Source of the DNA: Streptomyces shenzhenensis
GTDB taxonomy: Bacteria; Actinomycetota; Actinomycetes; Streptomycetales; Streptomycetaceae
Reading direction: 5' to 3'
Length of the DNA: 64,000 nt
Assembly (NCBI RefSeq): GCF_003688995.1
Contig: NZ_PENI01000023.1
Location: 62,001 to 126,000, forward strand
The position numbers and the translations under genes were made by a program. The notes under the pieces were generated by a model. That model was not told where the DNA came from, did not search any database, and was given only the letters and a program-made list of their open reading frames with translations. Below, one piece after another: positions 35,681 to 44,153 of this stretch (position 1 is the stretch's first letter; each line of letters begins with the position of its first letter).

Positions 35681-36927
35681 GGCGTGCTCTCCCTCTCGGT
35701 GTGCTCACTGCGCGCGGGACGGTGAACGAGGCCGGGAACGGCGGGCGAGGCGGTGCCCGCGGGGGTGCGGGGGGCCGGACCCGCGGGACCGGGCTCGGGC
35801 ACCAGCCGCAGACCGGCGTCGCGGGGGCGCACATGGGGACCGTCGGGGCGGGCCCAGCCGGCGTTCTCCTCCGGGGCGGCGAGTGCGCTCTCGTCGACCG
35901 TGATGCCGAGTCCCGGCGCGTCGCCGAGGACGATGCCGCCGTCCTCGATCGCCTGGTCCACGGTCAGCCCGGCCGGTGTGCCGGTGTCCTGCACCTCGGT
36001 GACCAGGTGGTTGGGAGTGGCGGCGGCCGCGTGCGCCAAGGGGTTGGCGTGGTAGCCGACCGGGCTGACCGGGAGGTCGTGGCCGTGGGCGAGGGTCGCG
36101 ACCCGCAGGAAGTGGGTGATGCCCCAGACGCCGGCGGTCTGCACGACCTGGAGCGCGTCGGCCGCCAGCAGGGGGCGGAACTGCTCCAGGCCCGTCAGGT
36201 TCTCGCCACTGGCGACGGCGGTACGGGCGGCCCGGCCCACGGCCCGGTGTCCCCTCGCGTCCCAGCGGCGCACCGGCTCCTCGATCCAGGCGAGTTCGAC
36301 GCGGTCCTCGATCCGGGCGAGCAGCCGTACGGCCTGGTGCCTGCCCCAGGACTCGTTGACGTCGAGCATCAGGGCGGGGGAGCGGGTGTTGGCGCCCAGC
36401 ACTCCGGCGACCGCGCGCAGCCTGGCGATGTCGCGTTCGGTGTCCAGGCCGCCCTTGAGCTTGGCGCCTGTGAAGCCGCGTGCGGCCCAGCCGGAGTACA
36501 GCGCGACCAACTCCTCCTCGTCCAGCGCGATGTCGAGGCCGGACGCGTAGCCGGGCACGAATCGGTCCGCCGCGCCGAGGGTGCGCCACAGCGGCTCGCC
36601 GGCCATCTTCGCCTTGAGGTCCCACAGCGCCATGTCGAAGGCGCCGATGGTGCCGAAGGCGGTGCCGGCGTGGCCGCTCTTGAAGGTGTGGGCCAGCATC
36701 CGGTCGTAGAGCGTGGTGACGGCCCGTGGATCCTGCCCGTCGAGTGCGGGGAAGACCCGCGAGGCGTCGCCGTGCGCGCCGAGGCCCACTCCGGTGAGGC
36801 CGCCGTCGGTCTCGACGAGCAGGACCGGGACCTCGGTGACGCCCTGTGCGACGAAGCCGTTGGCGTCTCCGACGGGACGCCCCCAGTGGTGCACGGTCGT
36901 CAGGCTCCGGAATCCGGTGATCTTCAA
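35677..36927 (-). CDS. Enolase-superfamily (mandelate racemase-like) sugar-acid enzyme, copy 2
   Basis: 416-residue paralog of the protein at 21948, with near-identical blocks such as GRPVGDANGFVAQGVTEVPV, LWRTLGAADRFVPGYASGLD and DVNESWGRHQAVRL. Metal and base motifs are GAKLKGG, LDVNESW, WIEEPV and ASGENLTG. As in copy 1 the strand-6 and strand-7 segments (VVQTAGVWGITHF, PVSPVGYHANP) lack the usual Asp-His dyad. Predicted role: dehydration of L-fuconate or a related acid. Start TTG 36927 is set by GGGGGGAG just upstream and by alignment with copy 1. The C-terminal 40 residues are a Pro-rich extension missing from copy 1. First gene of the operon. Confidence 0.85.
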   Translation of the reverse strand: MKITGFRSLTTVHHWGRPVGDANGFVAQGVTEVPVLLVETDGGLTGVGLGAHGDASRVFPALDGQDPRAVTTLYDRMLAHTFKSGHAGTAFGTIGAFDMALWDLKAKMAGEPLWRTLGAADRFVPGYASGLDIALDEEELVALYSGWAARGFTGAKLKGGLDTERDIARLRAVAGVLGANTRSPALMLDVNESWGRHQAVRLLARIEDRVELAWIEEPVRRWDARGHRAVGRAARTAVASGENLTGLEQFRPLLAADALQVVQTAGVWGITHFLRVATLAHGHDLPVSPVGYHANPLAHAAAATPNHLVTEVQDTGTPAGLTVDQAIEDGGIVLGDAPGLGITVDESALAAPEENAGWARPDGPHVRPRDAGLRLVPEPGPAGPAPRTPAGTASPAVPGLVHRPARSEHTERESTP

Positions 36928-37099
36928 CTGCTCCCCCCTCTTCGTGCTCTCCTCGCCGTCCCGCCCGCCGGCCCACCCACCCCACGCCAGGGAAGACCGA
37001 GGGGGCGTGGGAGGCGGGGGAGCGTGCCGTCGGGCCAGGGGAACGGGCGTTGTGCGGCCGTCGGGAATCACTCCCGCAACCGTGCCCTCATCTAGTCGT

Positions 37100-37121
37100 A
37101 ACGTATCATACAAGTGATGAC
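37100..37121. promoter_or_regulatory. Putative GntR operator, copy 2
   Basis: A 22-bp block that starts AACGTATCATACAAG and ends AGTGATGAC, matching 17 of 22 positions of the site at 23166. It contains the palindrome GTATCATAC. It lies 173 bp upstream of the TTG start of the operon's first gene and is the best candidate for its control site. Confidence 0.65.
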
Positions 37122-37187
37122 TGAGAAGAGGTCTCGGGCACCGGTTCCGGAGGTTCCACCGGGACCCGCGTGGGGGTCGGACGGCGG

Positions 37188-38039
37188 TCAGGCGGTGCCG
37201 AGTGTCTGGCGCTGACGCCCCAGCCCCTCGATCTCGATCTCCATCACGTCACCGGGCTCCAGGTAGGGGAAGCGGCCGGACAGGGCGACGCCCTCCGGGG
37301 TTCCGGTGTTGATGACGTCACCCGGATCCAGCACGAGGTACTGGCTCAGGTCGTACACGATCTGCGCGACGGAGAAGATCATGTCCGCGGTGCGGGAGTC
37401 CTGCCGCGGCTCGCCGTTCACGAAGGACCGCAGCCGCAGGTCCTGGACGTCGGGCACCTCGTCGGCCGGTACCAGGAAGGGGCCGAGCGGGTTGAACGTG
37501 GCGCAGGACTTGCCCTTGGACCACTGGCCGCCGGAGTGCTCCAGCTGGAAGTCGCGCTCGGAGACGTCGTTGGAGACGGCGTAGCCGGCCACGTGGTCCA
37601 GGGCCTGCTCGGGGGAGTCCAGGTAGCGCGCCGTCCGGCCGATGACGACGGCGAGTTCGACCTCCCAGTCCGTCCTGGCGGAGCCGCGCGGGATCTCCAC
37701 CTCGTCGTGCGGGCCGACCACCGTGTTCGGGGGCTTGAAGAAGATCACCGGGCGGGTGGGCGGCTCGCTGCCGGACTCCGCCGCGTGCGCCGCGTAGTTC
37801 TGCCCGATGCAGACCACCGCGCCGGGCCGGGCGACGGGTGGTCCGAAGCGCAGCCCGTCGGTCTCCAGCACGGGCAGGGCACCCTCGGCGAGGGCCCGGC
37901 GGGTGCGGGCGATGCCGTCCGCGGCGAGGAAGGTGCCGTCGATGTCGGAGGTCAGGGAGGAGAGGTCCCGGGTGACGCCCCGGTCGTCGATGACGGCGGG
38001 GCGTTCCCGCCCGGGGTCTCCGAGCCGTACGAGTTTCAT
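37188..38039 (-). CDS. FAH-family hydrolase (2,4-diketo-3-deoxy-L-fuconate hydrolase-like)
   Basis: 283-residue FAH-family enzyme. It has CIGQNYAAHAAESG, the FFKPPNTVVGP segment, acidic metal ligands in TDWEVELAVVIG, NDVSERDFQLEHSGGQWSKGKS and DVINTGTPEGVALSG. These match hydrolases that cleave 2,4-diketo-3-deoxy-L-fuconate to pyruvate and L-lactate, the last step of non-phosphorylating L-fucose catabolism. It faces the IclR gene at 38314 across 274 bp and is transcribed toward the big operon without a strong hairpin in between, so read-through is possible. Confidence 0.87.
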   Translation of the reverse strand: MKLVRLGDPGRERPAVIDDRGVTRDLSSLTSDIDGTFLAADGIARTRRALAEGALPVLETDGLRFGPPVARPGAVVCIGQNYAAHAAESGSEPPTRPVIFFKPPNTVVGPHDEVEIPRGSARTDWEVELAVVIGRTARYLDSPEQALDHVAGYAVSNDVSERDFQLEHSGGQWSKGKSCATFNPLGPFLVPADEVPDVQDLRLRSFVNGEPRQDSRTADMIFSVAQIVYDLSQYLVLDPGDVINTGTPEGVALSGRFPYLEPGDVMEIEIEGLGRQRQTLGTA

Positions 38040-38260
38040 GTGCTGCTTTCCTTGGTCGAGGGCCGGGTCCGGCCGTGGCCGCCGGTCGTGCCGGACGCGT
38101 CTGTCCCGGTCGGCCGGTCGTGGAGATGGCGAAGGCGGCCGTCGCGGTGACGGGAAGGTGTCGAACTCCCGGGTGCGCGCGGGTGTCCGCCGTGATCGGC
38201 GCCGTGCCGGCGCCGCCGCTCCGGGGCTTGCGGGCCCAGTATCGGTGTACGGCACCGCTG

Positions 38261-38299
38261 GTTGTCAATGGACTGCTTTACTGTCAACAGGCTGACAAC
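38261..38299. promoter_or_regulatory. Inverted repeat between FAH and IclR genes
   Basis: GTTGTCA (38261-38267) and TGACAAC (38293-38299) are perfect inverted repeats, and CTGTCAACAG (38281-38290) lies between them. The element ends 14 bp before the IclR ATG, so it could be an autoregulatory site also controlling the divergent FAH gene. Confidence 0.6.
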
Positions 38300-38313
38300 T
38301 AGGGTGTGGCGCC

Positions 38314-39096
38314 ATGAGTACTCGGGACGGATCGGTATGGGCCAGTGCCGCACCGGCGCCGGCCGTGCTGCGGGCGGGCGCGATCCTCGACGCGCTGGCG
38401 GACGCCCGTGGCCGTGCGCTGTCGCCCGCCCAACTGGCCACCGCCGCAGGCGGCATACCGCGGGCGTCCGTCGTCAACATCTGCGCGGCCCTGCACGAAC
38501 GAGAACTGGTCCGGGCCGTGGACGGCGGCTTCGCCCTCGGACCGGGCCTGCTGCGGCTCGCCCAGTCCTACCTCGACGCCTTCGATCCCGTCCGCAGCTT
38601 CCGGGAGCAGGTGAGCCGCCTGGGCGACCGGGAGGAGACGCTCCAACTGGCCACCATGGAAGGCACGGACGTCGTCTACCTGGCGGTGCACGAAGGCACC
38701 GTCCTGATGCGCCTCACCAGCCGGGCGGGGGCCAGGCTGCCGGTCACCTGCACGGCGCTGGGCAAGGCCATGCTGGCCGGCCTGGACGACACCGGAGTGC
38801 GTGAACTGCTGGCGGACCGGGAGCCGTTCGAGGCGCGCACGCCCTGGTCGGTCACGACGCTCGAGGCGCTGCTCGCGGAAGTGCGCGACGTGCGCTCGGC
38901 CGGTCACGCCGTCGACGACCAGGAGGCCGCCGAGGGCGTCGTGTGCGTCGCGGCGGCCGTGCCCGGACCTCCGCCGGGCGGCCGGCCCTTCGCCGTCAGC
39001 TCCTCGCTGCTCAAGTCCCAGGCCACACCCGTGCGAGTGGCGGCGCTCGCCGCACTGATCAAGGACGTCGTGCGAAGGATGGGCGCGGCGGCCTGA
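38314..39096 (+). CDS. IclR-family transcriptional regulator
   Basis: 260-residue IclR regulator. The winged helix-turn-helix covers about residues 18-75 (LSPAQLATAAGGIPRASVVNICAALHE). The effector domain contains LPVTCTALGKAMLAGL and the late VCVAAAVPGP region. It is divergent from the FAH hydrolase gene and convergent with the GH28 gene, whose stop is only 15 bp away. It probably regulates part of the L-fucose genes. The HTH has VVNICAAL where most relatives have a VHRLL-type helix. Confidence 0.87.
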   Translation: MSTRDGSVWASAAPAPAVLRAGAILDALADARGRALSPAQLATAAGGIPRASVVNICAALHERELVRAVDGGFALGPGLLRLAQSYLDAFDPVRSFREQVSRLGDREETLQLATMEGTDVVYLAVHEGTVLMRLTSRAGARLPVTCTALGKAMLAGLDDTGVRELLADREPFEARTPWSVTTLEALLAEVRDVRSAGHAVDDQEAAEGVVCVAAAVPGPPPGGRPFAVSSSLLKSQATPVRVAALAALIKDVVRRMGAAA

Positions 39097-39111
39097 GCGC
39101 CGTCTGCGCTC

Positions 39112-40500
39112 CTACTGCGCGCGCCCGTTGACCGTCACATGACGCAGCGACAGGCCCGTGACGGACTGGAGCAGCATGTCCTGGGCGGCGTCGTCGAAGG
39201 CGAGTCGGTCGAGCCGGACCTCGTCGACCGGCGCGTCGGCCGGCGCCCGCACGCGCACCGCGTACTCGCAGTGCCCGCGCACCGACCAGCGCTCGGCAGT
39301 CAGCCGGGACACCTCGGCCGGCCGGTCGCCGCCCGTGCCGCCCGCGTACTGGAAGGTCACCTCGAAGGGCACGTACGTCCAGGCAGGCGCGTCGACGTCG
39401 GTGACGCGGACGTCCCGGACGTACCCGCCCCGCGCGGGCGTCGACTTGACGTTGAGGACCGAGGCGACGGAGGCCTCGTCGAGGCCCGGGTCGAGCGGCA
39501 GGCGCAGGCGCCGCGCGACCACGTCCGACACGCCGCCGCTCATCTCGCTGCCGATCGCCACCGCGGCCCCGCCGCTGAGGTAGACGCAGTCCTGGATGCG
39601 GATGTGCCGGGAGGGCACGCCGACCCGCCACCCGTCCTCGTCCCGCCCGGACTTGACGACGATGCAGTCGTCGTGGACGGCGAAGGTGACCCGCTCGATG
39701 GTGACGTTCTCGCACGAGTCGGGGTCGCAGCCGTCGCTGTTGGGTCCCTCGCACTCGACCCGCACGTCGCGCACGGTGACGTTCCGGCTCAGCACCGGGT
39801 GGATGTTCCAGAACGCGGAGTTGCGCAACGTGACGCCCTCGATCAGGACGTTTTCGCAGGAGTGCGGCTGGACGAAGCTCGGACGCAGGAAGTGCCCCGC
39901 ACCGAGGACGCGATCGCGTACCGGGACGCCCTGCGCACCCCACTGCTCCAGCGTCGCCCAGTCCGCGAACTCGTTGGGCATGCCGGGCTTCCAGCCGTAC
40001 TTCCCGGAGCCCTTCCACGGCCACCAGTGCGTGTCGTCGGCCTGTGCGTCGAGGACTCCGCGGCCGGTGACCCCGATGCCGTGCTGACCGTGGGCGTACA
40101 CCATGGGGGAGTAGTTGTAGACCTCGATGCCCTGCCAGCGGGTGCGTACGACCGGCAGGTAGGCGGCCGGGTCGGTGCTGAACAGGACGGTGGCGCCCTC
40201 GGCGACGTGCAGGTCGACGCCGCTGAGCAGATGGATCGGGCCGGTGGCCCAGCGCCCGGGCGGGACCAGGACGTGTCCTCCGCCCGCGGTGTGGCAGGCT
40301 CGGACCGCCGCGCGGACGGCGGCCGTGCAGTCGGTGGTGCCGTCGCCGACGGCACCGTGGTCGGTGACGGGGAACCAGGCGTCGGGGAAGTGCGGGCGAC
40401 CCCGGTCGTCGGCCGTCGCGCCGGTGGCGCGGGCCAGTGGGACGGCGGCGGCCGTGAGGACGCCGAGACGGAGCAGTCGTCTGCGGGCCGGATCGGTCAT
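39112..40500 (-). CDS. Secreted GH28-type (polygalacturonase-like) glycoside hydrolase
   Basis: 462-residue parallel beta-helix glycosidase. A Tat-like signal (RRRLLRLGVLTAAAVPLARA) is followed by FPVTDHGAVGDGTTDCTAAVRAA. GH28 signatures are GPNSDGCDPDSCENVTI (catalytic Asp), VHDDCIVVKSG (paired Asp) and GGAAVAIGSEMSGGV, which occupies the place of the usual Gly-His-Gly loop with Ile-Gly instead of His. It would cleave galacturonide or rhamnogalacturonan-like linkages outside the cell. GAGGGG precedes the ATG. The changed loop means substrate specificity is uncertain. Confidence 0.84.
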   Translation of the reverse strand: MTDPARRRLLRLGVLTAAAVPLARATGATADDRGRPHFPDAWFPVTDHGAVGDGTTDCTAAVRAAVRACHTAGGGHVLVPPGRWATGPIHLLSGVDLHVAEGATVLFSTDPAAYLPVVRTRWQGIEVYNYSPMVYAHGQHGIGVTGRGVLDAQADDTHWWPWKGSGKYGWKPGMPNEFADWATLEQWGAQGVPVRDRVLGAGHFLRPSFVQPHSCENVLIEGVTLRNSAFWNIHPVLSRNVTVRDVRVECEGPNSDGCDPDSCENVTIERVTFAVHDDCIVVKSGRDEDGWRVGVPSRHIRIQDCVYLSGGAAVAIGSEMSGGVSDVVARRLRLPLDPGLDEASVASVLNVKSTPARGGYVRDVRVTDVDAPAWTYVPFEVTFQYAGGTGGDRPAEVSRLTAERWSVRGHCEYAVRVRAPADAPVDEVRLDRLAFDDAAQDMLLQSVTGLSLRHVTVNGRAQ

Positions 40501-40546
40501 GCTTGTGCCCCTCGGTGAGTTGGAACCGGTGGTGGCGGTGCTCGCT

Positions 40547-41722
40547 TCACCGCCCGGGCCCGGCGGCGGGCCCAGGAGGGTCGGGAAGGTAGCGGGCGGC
40601 CTCGCCCGCGGCATGGTCGGCGAACATGGGCCCGGCGAGATCGGGGTCACCGGAGCGCAGGACGTCCAGAAGTTCGGCGTGGTGCTCGGCCATCGCGCCC
40701 CAGCCGCCCGCGTAACGCGGGTCGCCCAGGACGTGCAGGTCCCACAGGCTGGACTCGATCATGTGCCACAGGCGGATCAGCGCCGCGTTGCGGGCAGCTT
40801 CGCACACATGCCGGTGAAATGACATGTCGGCGTCGCGGAAGGCACCGATGTCGTCCTCGGCCGCGGCCCGGCGCAGTTGGGTCACGTCCTCGGTGAGCAG
40901 CCGCGTGTGCTCGGCGTCCAGTCGGCCGGCCACCCGGCGGGCCGCGTACTCCTCGAACATCACCCGGATGTCCCGGACGTCCTGCGCCTGCCGCTCGGAG
41001 ACCCGCACGACATAAGTACCGCGATGCGGTTGGGAGATGACAAGACCCTCGTACGCGAGGCGTTTGATCGCCTCGCGGGGCGGGGCCTGACTGGTGCCGA
41101 AACCACGCGCGATCTCCGACTCGACCAGGCGTTGCCCGGGCGCCAGCCGGCCGTTGACGATCCAGCCCCGCAGCAGCGTGTACACGTGGTCGGAGAGCAA
41201 CTGCCGCGGCATGCGGGGCGTGCCCGGCACGGGACCGCCCTCGGTCCGGCCCGCCTCCCCGTCCGCCCCCCGGCGTGGCCTGCTCGGACGCGCGTCCGGC
41301 GGAACGGGCAGCTTGGCCTGCTGTTCCCGCCAGATCCGGGCGATCGTGGACTGCGACAGGCCCAGCGTGTCGGACAGCGCGCGGGTCGAGGGCACCGGGG
41401 CACCGGCACGGGCCTGTTCGAGTACCGCCGCGACCCGGGCCTCCGCCTCCTGGCGGTTGGTGCTGCGGGGCCGTCCCGGGCGAGGCGCGTCGTGCAGACC
41501 GGCGACGCCCCGGCGCAGATAGCGCTCGCGCCACTTGGCCACCGTGGTGGGAGCGCAGCTGAGCCGCTGGGCGACCTCCGCGTTGGTCAGCCCCTCCGCA
41601 CAGGCCAGGACGATCCGGCCGCGCAGCCGGAGGCCGGCCTGCGGCTGCCGGGCGAGGTCCGCAAGGGTCGCCCGGTCCTCCGCACTGAGCTGGGGAAATG
41701 CCGGCAGGTCGGGATCGGCCAT
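40547..41722 (-). CDS. GntR regulator fused to an IS630-transposase-like DNA-binding domain
   Basis: 391-residue protein of two parts. Residues about 12-135 look like the N-terminus of an IS630-family transposase: LRGRIVLACAEGLTNAEVAQ, TTVAKWRERYLRRGVAGLHD, APRPGRPRS, then a second helix-turn-helix (PVPSTRALSDTLGLSQSTIARIW). After a Pro/Arg linker comes a complete GntR winged helix (LLSDHVYTLLRGWIVNGRLAPGQRLVESEIARGFG) and an FCD domain (MSFHRHVCEAARNAALI, ending near FADHAAGEAARYL). One uninterrupted frame from ATG 41722 with AGGAAG upstream. Ordinary FCD regulators have about 230 residues. It lies next to GH28 and probably controls the hydrolase genes. Confidence 0.82.
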   Translation of the reverse strand: MADPDLPAFPQLSAEDRATLADLARQPQAGLRLRGRIVLACAEGLTNAEVAQRLSCAPTTVAKWRERYLRRGVAGLHDAPRPGRPRSTNRQEAEARVAAVLEQARAGAPVPSTRALSDTLGLSQSTIARIWREQQAKLPVPPDARPSRPRRGADGEAGRTEGGPVPGTPRMPRQLLSDHVYTLLRGWIVNGRLAPGQRLVESEIARGFGTSQAPPREAIKRLAYEGLVISQPHRGTYVVRVSERQAQDVRDIRVMFEEYAARRVAGRLDAEHTRLLTEDVTQLRRAAAEDDIGAFRDADMSFHRHVCEAARNAALIRLWHMIESSLWDLHVLGDPRYAGGWGAMAEHHAELLDVLRSGDPDLAGPMFADHAAGEAARYLPDPPGPAAGPGR

Positions 41723-42112
41723 GGCACCGCGCTTCCTGGGGTGCGTGAACTTATGACTCACGGGCCGCGGGTTCGTCGCCTCTCAGGTCATCAATTTCAG
41801 GGTCAGCCATGCGTATTGACGTCACCACGGCACGAACATATTAACTATCGTTGCTCGATCAGTGACCCACTAATCGTGCACGCGACGCCGTGCACGTGCT
41901 CCTCCGGAACGAGCACCCCGAGGGGGCGGGCCCGCCCCCTGTGGGCCCCCGGGGCCATCGGCGGCCGACGCGACGCCCCCGGACGGCGCCGACGTCCCGC
42001 ACCAGAAACACGAGCCCGCGTGGCACAGCGCCCGTGACGGCACGGAACACACCGGCCGGTCCACGCAGATCCGGAGGACGACATCACGCACTCCACGCGG
42101 CAAGGAGACCTC
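41723..42112 (+). promoter_or_regulatory. Promoter region and long leader before the beta-helix gene
   Basis: 390 bp between divergent genes without a credible gene. A sigma70-like promoter can be read at 41816-41844: TTGACG, 17 bp, TATTAA, in an unusually AT-rich stretch. If used toward the right, the mRNA would carry a leader of about 260 bases before the GTG at 42113. No clear riboswitch or operator was recognised. Confidence 0.45.
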
Positions 42113-44002
42113 GTGCCAACCACCCAGGTACGACCCGTACGACGAAGGACCAGAAGACTCCCCCTGCTGCTCGCGGCCGGCGCCCTGCTGGTCGGCGGCG
42201 CCACCCTGGACACGCCCGACGCGAGCGCCCAGGCCGCCGGCTGCAAGGCCACCGAGCTGTTCGTGTCCCCCGACGGGAACGACAAGGCCAAGGGCACCAG
42301 GAGCAATCCCTTCAAGACCATCGAGAAGGCGCGCGACCACATCCGCGACAAGGGCCTCAACCGGCCCGGCACAATGCGCTGCGACATCCACGTCAACCTG
42401 CGCGCCGGCGACTATCCGGTGAGCCGGACCGTCGAGCTCGACGACCGCGACTCGGGCACGGGCGGCCACCAGGTCGTCTACCGCTCCTACGACGGCCCCG
42501 GCAAGGCCCGGGTGATGGGTGCCGAGCCGGTGACCGGCTGGGAGGAGTACAAGGACGGCATCTACCGTGCCGACGTCGGCACGGAGAACCCCTTCTACAC
42601 CCTCTTCGAGGACGGCACGCGCGCCACCACCGCCCGCTACCCCAACCGCAAGTCCGACGACGAGTGGGCCCCGTACCTCACGTCCACCCTGCCGGAGCCG
42701 GAGAAGGAGGCCGTCCATCAGTGGCTGTACTCCAACCCCGGTGACTGGGACGCCGAGTGGGACCTCAGCAACGCCCAGGCGGTGGTCTGGTCCGGCGGCA
42801 GCTGGAGCTGGTTCACCGATACGGTCCCGATCCGGGACTGGAACCCCGCCAAGAACCAGATGACGCTCAAGTACTGGACCCGGTACGCGCTCAACAACTC
42901 CCGCGGCGGCTCGCGCTACTTCCTCCAGAACTCGCTCGACTTCCTGGACCAGGCGGGCGAGTACTACCTGGACTTCAAGAAGGGCCAGCTCTACTACAAG
43001 CCCCGCGGCGACATCAACGACGTCACCGTGCTGCGTCCCACGGTCAAGACCTTGTTCGAGCTGGCCGGCACCGACCCCGACCGGCGGGCGCAGGACATCA
43101 CCCTGGACGGACTCGCCCTGCAGTACACCGACTTCGTCGACTGGTACCGCAACGGGTGGATCAGTGACGGCGACTCCGGCGAGGTGCACAAGTACCCGGA
43201 GTACGACCGGCAGATCGAGATGCCGCGCAACCGCTTCGGAGCCGTCTCCGTCACCAACAGCAAGGACATCACCTTGTCCCGGCTGAAGATCTCCGACACG
43301 GGCTACCACGCCGTCTACGCGCTCGCCGCGAACGACCGACTGACGGTTCGCGACAGTCTGCTGGAGAACATCGGCGCCGACGGAATCAAGGTGGAGGGCC
43401 CCTACCCGGGAGAGGGAAACACCTCGAACGGCCACCTGCTGACCAACAACTACATCACCCACTACGGTGAACTGAACCCCGGTGACGCCTCCGGCATCGA
43501 GCTGATGAACACCGGGCACAACACGGTCAGCCACAGCCACGTCAAGCACAGCGCCCGCTATGGCATCAGCCTCGAGGTCCGACCGGAAGTGGCCCTCAAG
43601 GACAACTACGCCCGCGGCAACACCTTCGAGTACCTGCGGATCGACGAAGCCGGCCTGGACAGCGGCGACATGGGCGCCTTCTACACCTACGGCGTCAACA
43701 ACGTCGAGCCGTACCCGATGGACAACCACGTGCGCCAGATGGTCGTCGGCGACGTGATCCCGGACGGGTCGATGCCCGACAGCGGCACCCGGGGTATCCA
43801 CATGGACGCCGGCGGCTGCGGCTTCACCTTCGAGGACATCGAGGTCGGCAGGACCACCGACCAGTCGTACCAGAGCTACCGGTGCAACGACGTGAAGAAC
43901 GCCAACTGGGAAGACGGGTACGACGCCTCCAGGATGGAGTACGACAAGATCGGCGTCACCGCCGACTTCCCCTACCCGCTGCCCGACGGGGACACCCAGT
44001 GA
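42113..44002 (+). CDS. Secreted right-handed beta-helix glycosidase (GH141-like)
   Basis: 629-residue exported protein. A signal peptide (RRLPLLLAAGALLVGGATL) precedes a Cys-containing TELFVSPDGNDKAKGTRSNPFKTIEKARDHI segment that opens beta-helix enzymes of the GH141 kind. The middle has HQVVYRSYDGPGKARVMGAEPVTGW; the helix repeats include ITLSRLKISDTGYHAVYALAA and IELMNTGHNTVSHSHVKHSARYG. Known GH141 members include an alpha-L-fucosidase of pectin breakdown and a xylanase; which applies is not visible. GTG start has AAGGAG five bases upstream. Confidence 0.8.
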   Translation: MPTTQVRPVRRRTRRLPLLLAAGALLVGGATLDTPDASAQAAGCKATELFVSPDGNDKAKGTRSNPFKTIEKARDHIRDKGLNRPGTMRCDIHVNLRAGDYPVSRTVELDDRDSGTGGHQVVYRSYDGPGKARVMGAEPVTGWEEYKDGIYRADVGTENPFYTLFEDGTRATTARYPNRKSDDEWAPYLTSTLPEPEKEAVHQWLYSNPGDWDAEWDLSNAQAVVWSGGSWSWFTDTVPIRDWNPAKNQMTLKYWTRYALNNSRGGSRYFLQNSLDFLDQAGEYYLDFKKGQLYYKPRGDINDVTVLRPTVKTLFELAGTDPDRRAQDITLDGLALQYTDFVDWYRNGWISDGDSGEVHKYPEYDRQIEMPRNRFGAVSVTNSKDITLSRLKISDTGYHAVYALAANDRLTVRDSLLENIGADGIKVEGPYPGEGNTSNGHLLTNNYITHYGELNPGDASGIELMNTGHNTVSHSHVKHSARYGISLEVRPEVALKDNYARGNTFEYLRIDEAGLDSGDMGAFYTYGVNNVEPYPMDNHVRQMVVGDVIPDGSMPDSGTRGIHMDAGGCGFTFEDIEVGRTTDQSYQSYRCNDVKNANWEDGYDASRMEYDKIGVTADFPYPLPDGDTQ

Positions 44003-44034
44003 GCGGTCGCTGAGCGGTCGCGTCCGACGAGCGC

Positions 44035-44070
44035 CCCCGGGCAGCGTGCCGAACGTGCCGCTGCCCGGGG
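44035..44070. terminator. Terminator after the GH141-like gene
   Basis: CCCCGGGCAGCG pairs perfectly with CGCTGCCCGGGG around a 12-base loop, 33 bp after the stop at 44002. A T-run is lacking, as is common in Streptomyces. Confidence 0.7.
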
Positions 44071-44153
44071 TGCGGTGGGCGCGGGCCCGCGCCCACCCGT
44101 GCCGAGAGCACAGGCACCCGCACCGCCCTCAACACATGTCTGGAGGCATTGCC

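Noticed and set aside
37122..37187. Terminator between the FAH gene and the long operon
   Set aside because: ACCGGTTCC/GGTTCCACC segments give only weak, mismatched pairing; no convincing hairpin.
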